Positions 44,420 to 56,199 are shown, numbered from the stretch's first letter. The stretch is 64,000 bases of DNA from Berghia stephanieae (GCA_034508935.3 CM067445.1:2104338-2168337); one strand, 5' to 3'. Translations and numbers: made by a program. Notes: generated by a model from the sequence alone, not told the origin.

Positions 44420-44965
44420 ACGGGGTTTCTCCGAGCTTTTCTGAAAATATTGAAAACTATTTCCAAAATATATTACAAGATTTCTTGTTTTTTTTTGTTT
44501 TGTTATAAATTACATATTTATCATGGTTTAAAAACTAAGTTGCTGTTTACGTTTAGAACGTAAAGACTGACTTTGGTTGTATTAGGTAGAACAAACAAAT
44601 AACAATGTGAAATTGAATGTAAGCTTCAATTTAATATTCGAAAACAGATAGCTTCCCCGTTATCCCGGAAACGTCCATCTTACCTGTTTTCGAATATTAA
44701 ATTGAAGCTTACATTCAATTTCACATTGTTATTTATTTGTTCTACCGAATACAACACAAGTCAGTCTTTACGTTCTAAACGTAAACAGCAACTTCGTTTT
44801 TAAACCATGATAAATATGTAATTTATAACAAAAAAAAAAAAAAAAACAAACAACAAAAAAAAAAAACAAAACAAAACAAAAAAAAAAAAAAAACAACAAA
44901 AAACAAGAAATCTTGTTATATATTTAGGAAATAGTTTTCAATATTTTCAGGAAAGCTCGGAGAAG
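44420..44965. mobile_element. long hairpin element H
   Basis: Arms of about 230 bases each (TATTTATCATGGTTTAAAAA, TTTACGTTTAGAACGTAAAG, ATGTAAGCTTCAATTTAATA and complements) flank a spacer of about 40 bases. The right arm carries an A/C-rich expansion at 44830-44900. Confidence 0.82.
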
Positions 44966-45161
44966 AAAAGACCCGTTTGACGGCTCTAACTTGACACACA
45001 AAATAGAAGCGGATTTTCGAGCTTCGAGCAGCAACATTTACATTAAGTAGAACAAGCCGAAATGGGAGCAGACAAGATAATAACATTTTGGCGGTGAAAG
45101 CTTTGGAAGTGAGACTGGACACAAAGACATAATGCTGAAGTAACGTATACATCAACTGCCG

Positions 45162-45655
45162 TACTCTGACGTGCACAACACGTATTTAAAATATTTTGGT
45201 CAGAAAACTCGTCCTTCAAATAAGTATCAATCGATCAAAATGACCCTCATCTTGCAGGCAGCGTGGCTCAGCGAGCGGTACGCTCTTTGCTTCGTACCAG
45301 AAAGATACCAAATTCGAATAACAGCTCTGCTGTATGGTCTTGAGCAAGTTACCTCGCCCCAGCTCAGTTTGCGGGCGCTGCACTGCGGCTGATGCCAGGA
45401 TTATTCCAGCTTTACCCACTGGAATAGACCCTAAAAACAAATTTCCCATCTGGGATGAATAAAGGGAAATTTATTAATTAAAACAAAAAATAAAAACCCC
45501 TCAAACCTGGGTCTTTCTTGAAGGCATCCCGACGTCCCAGGTTTAACAGTTGTTGATAAGACGAGGTTATTTTAATCGATTGATATTTGAAGGACGAGAT
45601 GTCTGGCCAAAATTTTAAATACATGTTTTTCTTTCTCCAGAATACAGCAGAATGT
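45162..45655. mobile_element. foldback element A split by SINE-2
   Basis: The left arm (GGTCAGAAAACTCGTCCTTC, ATCGATCAAAATGACCCTCA) stops at 45253. A SINE-2 (45254-45475) is inserted, and the centre and right arm follow to 45655. Confidence 0.8.
45254..45475 (+). mobile_element. SINE-2, full copy, nested
   Basis: GCAGCGTGGCTCAGCGAGCG (A box) and TACCAAATTCGAATAACAGC, then CTGCACTGCGGCTGATGCC and the tail TCTGGGATGAATAAAGGGAA. Confidence 0.83.
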
Positions 45656-46530
45656 AGGTCACATCATATTCCATAAATGGCGATTCCACAAAGACTGCTC
45701 TAACCATGAAATTGATAGCTGTGATCGGCAAGCTCAAATCAACTATCAAATTGATAAACTGGGGAGTAGATAGACACTAGTGGGAAATGAACTACTGAAA
45801 AATGTGTGTATGAAATAGTGCCAGACAAAGCTAGAAAGAAAAATACCGGAAAAAAAAAAACAAAACAAACATCCCACAAAATCAGTATTCCTCGACTGGG
45901 GATTGAACCTCAATTATTCACATTACCGGTCAGACGTGCTACCATTACACCACAGAGGTAATCTTTGTGGTGTAATGATAACACGTCTAGAGTGGGGAAT
46001 TGAACCTCAGACATCCTGATTACCGGTCAGACGTGCTACCATTACACCACAGAGGTAATCTTTGTTGTGTAATGATAACACGTCTAGAGTGGGGAATTGA
46101 GCCTCAGACATCCTGATTACCGGTCAGACGTGCTACCATTACACGACAGAGGTAATCTTTGTTGTGTAATGGTAACACGTCTCGACTGGGGAATCGAACC
46201 TTAAAGGCTCCATACACGCCCGGATATGATCCTGGTCCAGACCCCGATCAGGCAAACCGGGGTGAAAACGCAATGCGTGTGGCCAAATACCTGGCCGATA
46301 AACCTAGGTACGGTCCATCGCTCGCAAAGCCCGCTTTGCTTAATATTTTTCGAGGCGATAGGCGATCGGGGCGTGGCAGTATAAAAAATTGGACAATTTT
46401 TTTCGGATTTTCGTTGTTTTGACGTCAGATTCGTGATCAGCGTCGAATTTACAATAGGATTGATACCAAGAACTATGTTTTTACTCCAAAAATTGATGAA
46501 ATTAGAAATAAAATTTAATTAATATTGAGG

Positions 46531-46846
46531 TTATGTGGCCGACAGAACAGTGCTCCTCCCTGTTTTGTGGTATGACTCTCGCTTCCAGATCGGACGGTTC
46601 AGTTTTCGAGACCCGCTCTGCGTTGCGCAGAGTTGAGTCCTTGGAAAATGCTCTTTACTCACATTTTCTCACCGTACTCAGGTGTAAAATGAGTACATGG
46701 CCGTTCGTTGAATTTGTTAGGAAAAAATGTCACATCGCCTGACAGGCGTCATGTCTCGTCTTTCAAGTTTAATATTGCTGTTGCCTTGGGACCCCTTGTA
46801 AAGCGCTTTGAGCACGTGGATATTGCGCCAAATAAATGCTGTGTTA
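46531..46846 (+). mobile_element. SINE-1, diverged copy
   Basis: TATGTGGCCGACAGAACAGT to GATATTGCGCCAAATAAATG. Confidence 0.78.
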
Positions 46847-47154
46847 TTATTTTTTTAAAATAATATTTTTATAAATGTTGCGCCAGGAAGAGGTAGATGG
46901 CAAAAGTTTCGTTCATGATCATCGTAAAATTTATAAAGGATTTCATACAAACTAAAAAATAGTTTTCATAATTTTCAATGTAATGATATAATAATATGCC
47001 AGTTCTTTTTTTATTTTTTTCCTCCTCACCCGTTGACGCGACATGACGGTCGACCTTGACACAGACATTTGGGATTGGCAGATGCCAAAAAGCCTTGACT
47101 ACGTGATGACAGGGGTGAGCATTGTAACCCTGAATTATACTCTACAAACAACGC

Positions 47155-47252
47155 CCCCCACCCCCCCCCCCCCCCCAAAAAAAAAAAAAAAAAAAAAAAA
47201 AGAGCTGTGTGCGTGTGTGGTGGCGGTGGTGGTTGGGGGGGGGGGGGGGTGC
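47155..47252. repeat. C, A and G homopolymer cluster
   Basis: A C run and an A run are adjacent at 47160-47200, and GGTGGTGG with a G run follows at 47218-47251. Confidence 0.9.
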
Positions 47253-47318
47253 GAATGCGAGTAGTCCCGAGGAGTACCCGTTTCACCTGCCACGGGAACA
47301 CTGTCGATTTGTTTTATA

Positions 47319-47422
<104 letters not shown>

Positions 47423-47499
47423 CGATAAATAACAAATCTTTATTGTCCACAAAATTGAAAAATTTCCGTGGTCTACGTTGCTTTTAAACTTAAATCGGA

Positions 47500-47900
47500 T
47501 TGCAAATGTATGGATGTTATGCGTATTGGAAAAATACTCACGACATCTCCATCGGGGTATAACATATTAACACACAAAACTGCAAACGCGAACGTTCATT
47601 GTCTGATTGATATAACTTAGTGATAAGTTAATTATAAAATGCTGTCTAAAAGCAATAACAACGGGTTGACTAACGTCCAATTCATTCCTTCTATTGATGC
47701 TCTGTGTTAAATTAAAATACTCACAAAGTCCGCCAGCCAGAAATATCACTCCAGCCCAAAGATCTCCATGGAATCTTGAACGTTATAGTCTGATATATTT
47801 TAATGAGAACTAATCATAAAAATGGGTGTCTAAAAACAATAACAATGAGATGAGTGACGTCAATTTGGTTCCTTCTATAAATATCCAAAAACTTTACTCA
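47500..47900. mobile_element. two diverged element D-like copies
   Basis: Motifs such as ATTGATATAACTTAGTGATA, AACGTTCATTGTCTGATTG and TCATTCCTTCTATTGATGC parallel element D at 12043. A third diverged piece lies at 48410-48610. Confidence 0.45.
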
Positions 47901-47955
47901 CTCCATCCGCTCCTCCTCCTTCAATACATATGAATCTATTCTCTCATCACTTTTT

Positions 47956-48250
47956 TGTGCGGCTATGCATGTGATCTTGTGAAATGACACTCGCCTTTGG
48001 ATCGGACGGTACTGGATTCGAGTCCCGCTCTGAGTGGCGCATAATTGAGTCCTTGGAAAAGGCTCTTTACTCGCATTCTCTCACCTTGTTCACTGTTAAA
48101 ATGAGTACCTCGCTGTTTACAGCGTCGTCTCTGTCGGGAAACAATTGCAATATCGCTTAACAGTCATGTCTCGTCTAACATGTTTTTATGTTGGCCAAAG
48201 ACCCTTATAAAGTGATTTGAGCACCTTTATTGAATATAGCGGTATATATA
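47956..48250 (+). mobile_element. SINE-1, diverged copy
   Basis: TGTGCGGCTATGCATGTGAT to TATAGCGGTATATATAGCGC. Confidence 0.8.
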
Positions 48251-48267
48251 GCGCAAGTAAATTTTTC

Positions 48268-48272
48268 TCTCT

Positions 48273-48362
<90 letters not shown>
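48268..48362. repeat. (CT)n microsatellite
   Basis: About 45 CT units with a few CC breaks. Confidence 0.96.
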
Positions 48363-48365
<3 letters not shown>

Positions 48366-49450
48366 AGCTATTGCTACATATGATGGGAATATCTTGGACG
48401 GTTATTGATGCTATGAGTTTAGGTAAAATGCTCACAACATCCACCAGTCGGAAATAACGTACCGTCATACAAAACTACGAGTAACCTTGAACGTTAAAAG
48501 TCTGATTGATATAATTTAGTGAGAACTAATTACCAAATGACTGCCTTAATACAATAACAAAGAGTGGAATGATGTCAATTTCGTTCCTTCAATAGTCTCA
48601 TTGATATAATTTAGTGAGAAGTAATCACTATTGTGCGCAAGACGAAAGATAGAATAACAGACAGTAACTGGGATCGTCGCCTCACTATTAATTAAAATTT
48701 ATTTCTAATTTCACCAATTTTTGGAGTAAACACACAGTTCTTAGTATCAAACCTATTGTAAATTTGACGCTGATCACGAATCCGACGTGAAAACAGCGAA
48801 AATCCGAAAAAAAATTGTCCACTTTTTTATACTGCCACGCCCCCGATCGCCGATCGCCTAAAAAAAAATATCTCCCCGTATGTGGGCAAAAACCATCTGC
48901 GATAAACGCAGGGATCGGGTCACAGCGATAGGTCATCCGTCCCGCTACCAGCGGATGTCGGCGTCTATGGGGGGCTTTAAACACCCTGATTACCGGTCAG
49001 ACGTGCTACCATTACACGACAGAGGTAATCTTTGTGGTGTAATGATATCACGTCTTGAATGGGGAATCGAACCTTAAACATCCTGATTACCGACCAGACA
49101 GGAGTTGCCCTTTGTGTTGTAATGATAACACGTCTCGACTGGGGTTCAAACCACAGACCTCCTGATTACCAGTCATACGTACTACACGTCTGATTAGTAA
49201 ACAGGGGCTCTGAGGTTCGATCCCAAGCACAGAAAGACTGATTTTGTTGTTATTGGGATTCTCGTATTTATCTTTCTAGCTTTGTCTGACACTGTTTCAT
49301 ACACACTTTTTCAGATCGTCATCTGAAATCAAAAGCTACAATTGTGATTGTGATCATTTTACATGAATTCATACCTGAACTGACAAGAGTTAGAGAATGC
49401 TCTGGGAAGACATGTTGGATTTTGACAACGCCCCGATAAATAGAAATGTA

Positions 49451-49634
49451 TAGGGAATGAGATTAGCGGAAGAGTAGCGTCCCTTGATTGGACGTCACCC
49501 ATAGTCTGTGACGTCACCGGCGGAAAAGTTATTAGAGAGAGAACGTCATGTTGGTTGTGCGCCGGTGACGTCACAGACTATGGGTGACGTCCAATCAAGG
49601 GACGCTACTCTTCCGCTAATCTCATTCCCTATAA
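49451..49634. mobile_element. TA-flanked foldback MITE B, copy 4 (shortened)
   Basis: TAGGGAATGAGATTAGCGGA to CTAATCTCATTCCCTA with TA on both sides. The inner GCGCATGCG part is deleted from one arm, and ATAGTCTGTGACGTCACCGG is mirrored. Confidence 0.87.
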
Positions 49635-49701
49635 ACAATAGAAACAAAGGAAACGCCACCATTATAATTTAAGGTCATGCCATACACGGATACATCTCAC
49701 A

Positions 49702-49895
49702 CCCCCCCCCCCCCCCCCCCCCCCCCCCCACCTTACTTTCCCAAATTACCCCCCCCCCCCAATAAAAAAAAAATTAAAAAAAAATAAAATAAAAATTAAA
49801 ATAAACCAACAAAAAAAAAAAACAACTCGCCAAACAATCAAACAACAAACTGCATACTCTAACCCCCCCCCCCCCCCACCCCCTCCCCCCAATAA
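49702..49895. repeat. C28 run and A/C-rich tract
   Basis: C runs at 49702-49729, 49748-49760 and 49863-49877, joined by A-rich text. Confidence 0.88.
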
Positions 49896-49904
49896 AGACA
49901 ACGA

Positions 49905-50226
49905 AAACTACTTATGTAGTGCAATATCCACTAAACGTGGTCAAGCAAAGCGCTTTCCAATGGGTTGGTCGGTTATCAGCCAACTGTAACGTCTAACGTC
50001 TGGAACGAGACCTGACCTGGGCTGCATCAGCCCCCCCCCCCCCCCCCCCCCTTACAAAGACAACAACACAATTATCAATTAACGACTGATTTTACACCTA
50101 TGCACGTGGTGCGAGACTGTGAGTAAAGAAAGAGCCTTATTCAAGGACTCAGCTAGATACACACTGCTCATAGCGCCGGACTCGAACCCAGAACCTTCCG
50201 ATCCGAAGGCGGGTGTCATCACTAGA
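49905..50226 (-). mobile_element. SINE-1, diverged reverse copy
   Basis: TAGTGCAATATCCACTAAAC to GAAGGCGGGTGTCATCACTA, with an inserted C run at 50031-50050. Confidence 0.75.
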
Positions 50227-50640
50227 AGAAAAAAAAATAATAAGGCCTGACATTTCTCTATCTCTTTCATGGTATGTCATGACAAGGACGCGCAGTAAGA
50301 TAAAAACAAATTACAAAAAACAAAAAACAAACAAACAATAAAAAAAAACAACCCAAGAATGACCTTTAACCTTTTCACTACATTGCAATGTTTCAGCCAT
50401 TTAGGCAAGGTTAAATAAATTGTAATGTAAAACAACACACTGTCTTATCAGGCCATTTCAACCTTGTCATACAATGGATGGGTGTCAACCGTTTCTCACG
50501 CACGTTGTTGATATAATATACATTTCGCACTGCATGACCAGGCTCTCAGTAACTGTTAACTGTTACTGTTACATTTTTGGGGGTTAATATATTATGGGTG
50601 TGTAGATGTATATGTAATATACTGATGGAAGGAGAGAAAT
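50227..50640. other. intron 1, unique sequence
   Basis: No gene or repeat was identified. Confidence 0.5.
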
Positions 50641-50641
50641 A

Positions 50642-50651
50642 GATAGATGGG

Positions 50652-50738
<87 letters not shown>

Positions 50739-50844
50739 GTAGATAGATAGATAGATTTATTTAGCTAGCCAGATGGATAGATAGCCAGATAGATGAATGG
50801 AGAGGGGAGAGGAAAAGAAAGAAAGAGAGAGAGAGAGAGAGAGA

Positions 50845-50922
<78 letters not shown>

Positions 50923-50925
50923 ATC
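50642..50925. repeat. (GATA)n and (GA)n microsatellites
   Basis: (GATA)n at 50642-50756 and (GA)n at 50820-50920, followed by (GT)n near 50960-50980. Confidence 0.96.
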
Positions 50926-51127
50926 GATAAACAGATTTTAGTTTCTTTGTGTGTATGCTTGTGTGTGTGTGTGTGTGTTTATTTGTGTGTATGTGTGTTT
51001 GCATGTAAGAGTGTGAATGTGCCTGTGTATAAGAGAGCCAGGATAATTCAATGTAAGAGAACCATGTCATTAATATTAAGACATTTTAAGAAAATTAGAG
51101 ACACAAAAAGGGACAATGATAATGTCT

Positions 51128-51350
51128 TGCTTTGAGAAAACACCTATTTCCAAATATGGGCAGAAAACTCGTCCTTCAAATATCGATCGATTTAAACTCT
51201 AAAACCCGGGACATTATCAAAGACCTCGCGAGGTCCCAGGTTTGCGAATTTTTGACAAGAGGAGGGTCATTTAAATCGATCGATATTTGAAGGTCGAGTT
51301 TTCTGGGCAAAATATTTCAAATGTCTTTTTATTTTTTTTAAAGTACGAAA
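51128..51350. mobile_element. foldback element A copy
   Basis: GCAGAAAACTCGTCCTTCAA, ATCGATCGATTTAAA, centre GACCTCGCGAGGTC, inverse arm ending GTTTTCTGGGCAAAATAT. Confidence 0.82.
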
Positions 51351-51935
51351 ATGTAAAAAGGGTGTAGGAATACGAAATCCATTCTCATGAAGATCATCTA
51401 ACAATAATAATATTAGAAATAAAATTGGATCGAATTTTGAAAGAAATAGACAAAGAATGCAAATCAATAAATGAACAAATAAAAAAATAAATATTTAAGA
51501 TTGAAATGATATAAGGAATGATGAATCATTCAGTTCTCCCTTGTTGTTCTATCTGTAAAATCAAATGGAGAAGTGGAATCAGGGGGATTGAATCAAATGG
51601 AAAAAAGGGGAGATAACCAATATAAATAAAAATATATAACGGGCTTGGGAGTTCAAGATTATTCTGTAGAAATGAAACTGAAAATAAAAATGTTTTTATA
51701 GAGATGGAAAATAATATTGATTTCTGTATCTGATTGACCTGAAAATGAAAAAAAAAACAACAAATTTTGAAAACTATACAAAGCACTCGAACAAAAAAAA
51801 AAACAACAACCAAGAATCAATTTAAGATATCTAAATGGCATTATAAATATTGTGCGTGCTGTGACTCTCTAACATAACATAAACATAAATAAAAGAGGGG
51901 AAAAAGGAAGAAAGAAGGTATCACGTGATTTCATC
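51351..51935. other. intron 1, AT-rich unique sequence
   Basis: No gene or repeat was identified. Confidence 0.5.
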
Positions 51936-51937
51936 TC

Positions 51938-52806
51938 AACCAGGACATGTCAACTTTCAATATGGATCGACCAGGACATGTCAACTTTCAATATGGATCG
52001 ACCAGGACATGTCAACTTTCAATATGGATCGACCAGGACATGTCAACTTTCAATATGGATCGACCAGGACATGTCAACTTTCAATATGGATCGACCAGGA
52101 CATGTCAACTTTCAATATGGATGGACCAGGACATGTCAACTTTCAATATGGATGGACCAGGACATGTCAACTTTCAATATGGATCGACCAGGACATGTCA
52201 ACTTTCAATATGGATAGACCAGGACATGTCAACTTTCAATATGGATGGACCAGGACGTGTCAACTTTCAATATGGATGGACCAGGACATGTCAACTTTCA
52301 ATATGGATGGACCAGGACATGTCAACTTTCAATATGGATCGACCAGGACATGTAAACTTTCAATATGGATTGACTAGGACATGTCAACTTTCAATATGGA
52401 TGGACCAGGACATGTCAACTTTCAATATGGATCGACCAGGACATGTCAACTTTCAATATGGATCGACCAGGACATGTCAACTTTCAACATGGATCGACCA
52501 GGACATGTCAACTTTCAATATGGATCGACCAGGACATGTCAACTTTCAACATGGATCGACCTGGACATGTCAACTTTCAATATGGATCGACCAGGACATG
52601 TCAACTTTCAACATGGATCGACCAGGACATGTCAACTTTCAATATGGATCGACCAGGACATGTCAACTTTCAACATGGATCGACCAGGACATGTCAACTT
52701 TCAATATGGATCGACCAGGACATGTCAACTTTCAATATGGATGGACCAGGACATGTCAACTTTCAATATGGATGGACCAGGACATGTCAACTTTCAATAT
52801 GGATCA
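51938..52806. repeat. 31 bp minisatellite, about 28 units
   Basis: The unit is CCAGGACATGTCAACTTTCA + ATATGGATCGA. Variants occur at GATCGA/GATGGA/GATAGA and CAATATGG/CAACATGG. Because 31 is not a multiple of three and no frame has a stop, three overlapping 31-residue repeat ORFs appear; no coding role is inferred. Confidence 0.96.
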
Positions 52807-52974
52807 GGTTAAATGACATTCAACACGGCCAAAACTTCTTGGAAGCGTCAGACGTGAAACTTTTGGACAGGTTGAAGGTCATTTTGATCGATTGGCATCT
52901 GAAGTCAACGTGTTCTATGGAAAAGGAAAAACAAAGTATTTTGTCAAAGTATAGTATCTAGCCTAACTCACTCA

Positions 52975-53204
52975 ATCCTAGAGACTTTTGCTGTTTTTCA
53001 AAATTGGAAAAAAATGTATTAAAAATGAATGCATATATATAGTTTTATTCAACTATTATTAACATGTAAACACTAAAAACATCAGCTTTGATACGACGCC
53101 TATAATTTGTCTCAGAAAAATGTAATAAATAGGCATGGGGATAAAAGTAACTCAGGTAAACTACAGATATAGTCGGTGTTGGGGTTAAATGAGTTAAGAC
53201 GCCC
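52975..53204. other. intron 1, unique sequence
   Basis: No gene or repeat was identified here. A weak foldback A remnant lies just before it (52850-52905). Confidence 0.5.
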
Positions 53205-53428
53205 CCCTCTGAAAAAACAAAACATGTAGACCAGAAAACTCGACCTTCAAATATCGATCGATTAAAATGACTCCCAAACTTGTGATTTCGTGAAGTCCCA
53301 GGTTTGAGCGTTTTTTTGGGGGGGGGGGGCGGATATGAAAGTCTTTTTAATCGATCAATATTTGAAGGACGAGTTTTCTGGCCAAAATTTTTAAGTGTTG
53401 TTTAAAATTTTCTTCTTCAGAATACGAT
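53205..53428. mobile_element. foldback element A copy near exon 1
   Basis: CCAGAAAACTCGACCTTCAA and ATCGATCGATTAAAATGAC; inverse arm with AATATTTGAAGGACGAGTTT. Confidence 0.8.
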
Positions 53429-53656
53429 GGATAGAGAATGTGAAAAAGATTCTTGAAGATTTCTGAAAATTAACAGATTTAGCAAGGGTTGTTTTTGAGT
53501 TGTTTTTTTTTGGAGTCACTTTATCAATCTGTGACGTGAATATTTTTAGACAAACAACAAAATATATATTTTGGCAGAAAATTCCCTTTTTTCCAAGACA
53601 TAACAGAGTATTTGGATTATAATTAGATAATATTAGTGGTTATCAACAACACATAC

Positions 53657-53978
53657 CGCATTTCCCGTAATATTTGACTCGGATGTCCTTGAGTTGGAAA
53701 CAGGCGGCACTCCTGAGTTCACACATGTTCTTGTAATCCTTCCCGTCGTTCCCACAGACGGGCTTGCTGCCAACGTTGTCCCCGTACGAGGCACAATCTC
53801 GAGGACACTGGCACCGAGCCGTCTTACCGTCCATAGAGGGCATGCACTCGGCACCGAACTGGCACACTTTGCCTTCACAGGGATCCTTGACGCCTGCGGG
53901 GAATTTGTAACAGGCGGTTGCAGGGTGGATGGATGTGTTCATGAGGAGAAGGAGGAGAAAGAGAAGGAATTTGGCCAT
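53657..53978 (-). CDS. agrn: agrin exon 1: signal peptide and FK domain 1
   Basis: The exon starts at the ATG at 53978-53976, which has a good initiation context (A at -3, G at +4). Residues 1-22 form a signal peptide (MAKFLLFLLLLLMNTS...ATA) with a short basic start and a leucine run. Then follows one follistatin/Kazal unit: an EGF-like half (DPCEGKVCQFGAEC...RCQCPRDC) and a Kazal half (KPVCGNDGKDYKNMCELRSA...YYGKC). The vertebrate NtA laminin-binding domain is missing. The exon ends TGC G|GTATGT, phase 1, and the single G joins AC of exon 2 to give Asp. The reading frame stays open for 151 more codons upstream of this ATG (see findings); I prefer this start because of the signal peptide and initiation context. 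Confidence 0.92.
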
Positions 53979-54077
53979 TTTGTTCAGATAAAGATAAGAA
54001 TGGTCGGGTTTAAAGATAGACTGAGTTAAATTTGGTTTGGAATAAGACAAGAATATGGAAGTAAGACTGAGTTTGGA

Positions 54078-54116
54078 ATGTGTTAAGGGGAATAACTGTG
54101 ATTTGTATAAATAACT
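54078..54116 (-). promoter_or_regulatory. possible TATA-type core promoter of agrin
   Basis: On the minus strand a TATTTATA-like sequence lies at about 54105-54112, some 130 bases upstream of the start codon, which would put transcription start near 54080. No initiator or CpG-rich block is obvious. The alternative is that 5' UTR exons lie farther upstream and this is a chance match in AT-rich DNA, so confidence is low. Confidence 0.22.
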
Positions 54117-54119
54117 AAG

Positions 54120-54825
54120 TGTGTAGTTTTGACATCCTCCAACAGATGTCAGTAACTCTTTGTTATGTTTGGACGGTGGGATGGAGGTTTTGGGTTGGGG
54201 TGGTGGAAGGGTTTGGGGTTCAAGTCCAGGGATCGGGACATTGTTCTGTGATTTTGTTGGTAAAGACGACAGCCTCGAGAACGAGGGCGACGAAGACGTG
54301 GACAATTTAGAAGTCAAAGGCATCCATGATGACGTCCCAGACATTCTGACATCACAGGTTGACCCAAACCCCTTGTCATGGTCAGGGGTCAAGGTCACCG
54401 TATTATTGTTGTCCGAGGCATCACGGGACATTTTGTCTTGGTGTTGTAATGCTTTTAGTCTCTTAAAAACCTTGAATAATCAATAGACACAACAGAAGGT
54501 CATGATTCTGCTTTTTTCTGATATTGATACGCCATTTTTAAAGATTGATTATAATAGTCACTTTTCTAACTTTTCTATATCATGTCAATTTTTAATATGT
54601 TCATTGTTTAGCTTAGTGTTTTTATTTTTATTTCATCACACACATTATATAGTCCATTGTTTGGTTCAATTCTTTTCAGCTCAAATTATCATACCCTGAA
54701 TCAAATAGACAAAAAACGAATGATCGAATTAATTAATTAATTCATCATCCAAGAAAATCCACTGAACTCATCAAAGCAACAGAATGACACAGTAAATATC
54801 ACGCATATCATTGAAGATCTGAACA
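54120..54825. other. region upstream of agrin start, no repeat
   Basis: Less AT-biased than its surroundings up to about 54440. Both strands stay open here for 108-150 codons: an acidic frame on plus at 54160-54486, and an extension of the agrin frame on minus from 54431. Neither resembles a known protein. It may be promoter, 5' UTR or an alternative N-terminus. Confidence 0.4.
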
Positions 54826-54829
54826 AGTG

Positions 54830-55135
54830 TGTATGAAAGGTGCCAGACAAAGCAAGAAAGAAAAATACAAGAATAAAAACACATCCCAAATAAAGCAGTC
54901 TACCTCGACTGGGTATTGAACCTCAGACCTTCTGAATACCGGTCAGACGTGATACAGGTAGCACGTCACCCCGTTAATCAGAAGGTCTGAGGTTCAATCC
55001 CCCCAGTCGAGGTCTACTGATTTTTTTGGGTGGATTTTTTCTTGTATTTTTCTTTCTTGCTTTGTCTGGCACCTTTCATACACACTTGTTCAGATCTTTA
55101 TCTTACACCGGTGCCTGCTCCTTAATTTCTTAATC
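54830..55135. mobile_element. tRNA-like foldback (family T), complete small copy
   Basis: The ends AAAGGTGCCAGACAAAGCAA and CTTTGTCTGGCACCTTTCAT are inverted. The arms contain TCGACTGGGTATTGAACCTC / GAGGTTCAATCCCCCCAGTC, a tRNA-like B-box region on both arms. Confidence 0.78.
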
Positions 55136-55278
55136 GCATATCATTAGCACAGTTAATTCAAATTTGGAAACTAGAAACACTCTACGAAAATATACGCTGA
55201 GCATGGTTTACAATAGGATTCGAACTTGCGATCATTGGATCATTACGCAAATTATTAATTTAACAACAGCACTAATCT

Positions 55279-55476
55279 ACCGTTCTCTGGAAAAACACGT
55301 ATCAAAAGTTTTGGCCAGAAAACTCGTCCTTCAATTATCGATCGATTAAAATGGCTCTCATCTTGGCAAAAACTCTCAAACCTGGGACATAGAGAAGTCT
55401 TCCTTGAAATTGTTTTGCCCAAAAATTGGTCATTTTAATCATCGGTATTTGAAGGACGAGAATTTCGGCTAAAAAT

Positions 55477-55480
<4 letters not shown>
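55279..55480. mobile_element. foldback element A copy upstream of agrin
   Basis: TTGGCCAGAAAACTCGTCCT and TCGATCGATTAAAATGG; inverse arm GGTATTTGAAGGACGAGAAT. Confidence 0.78.
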
Positions 55481-55524
<44 letters not shown>

Positions 55525-55596
55525 CCCACCAAAAGACAGAGAGAGAGATCGAGAGAGAATGAGAGAGAGAGGGGCAGAGAGAGAGAGAGAGAGAGA

Positions 55597-55651
<55 letters not shown>

Positions 55652-55721
55652 TCAAATACCACATACACACAAACCGCACCCATGTACACATTCACAAACA
55701 CAAACACACGCATACCCCCCC

Positions 55722-55760
<39 letters not shown>
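55481..55760. repeat. (CA)n, (GA)n, (CA)n compound microsatellite
   Basis: (CA)n at 55483-55520, (GA)n at 55535-55650, and (CA)n again at 55725-55760. Confidence 0.95.
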
Positions 55761-55763
<3 letters not shown>

Positions 55764-56094
55764 AGAAAAGTAAATAATAATCTATTAGATATAATGATGT
55801 AGATAGGCTACGTATTAGCTATTCCTCCCCATTATGATATTGTTGTGACATCGTGTAAAGTCAGACGGATATCAAAATATAAAATATTCATCTCACCCGA
55901 GACTACACCATACACCAGGGACACATTACTTTCTCATCAGCTGTAGTAGGTTTTTATCTTTGCTTCAATGATACTTGCATCTATATAATTCCTCTACAGA
56001 CAACAACAACAGTAGCAGCAGTAACGGCAACAACAACAGCAACAACAACAACAACAAACACAACAGAAATGTCCAAACGCAATGGATGAAGTTG
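55761..56094. other. intergenic, unique sequence
   Basis: No gene was seen. Short CAA-rich repeats lie at 56000-56060. Confidence 0.5.
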
Positions 56095-56192
56095 GACAAA
56101 AATGAAAAGCACAGCTTAAAAAAAGAATAAAATACCAAATACAGAACGTTTCGGTAACAAAACCTTTCTTCAGCCTACAACAAAACTTAAGT
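56095..56192. mobile_element. hairpin F half copy
   Basis: AAATACAGAACGTTTCGGTA and CTTTCTTCAGCCTACAACAA match the arm at 19100-19160. Confidence 0.65.
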
Positions 56193-56199
56193 CTAGACA

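Noticed and set aside
45885-46205. tRNA genes
   Set aside because: The A- and B-box-like texts sit in palindromic arrays or SINE heads. I could not fold a complete cloverleaf with proper acceptor stem in any of them, including 33355-33430 and 12480-12560.
51925-52961. Repetitive proteins of 31-residue period on the plus strand
   Set aside because: The 31 bp minisatellite lacks stops in every frame, so three such proteins appear at once; this is an arithmetic result, not evidence of a gene.
54160-54486. Acidic 108-residue plus-strand protein upstream of agrin
   Set aside because: It overlaps an equally open minus frame, has no recognisable domain, and may only reflect local composition; it is kept as an observation, not a gene.
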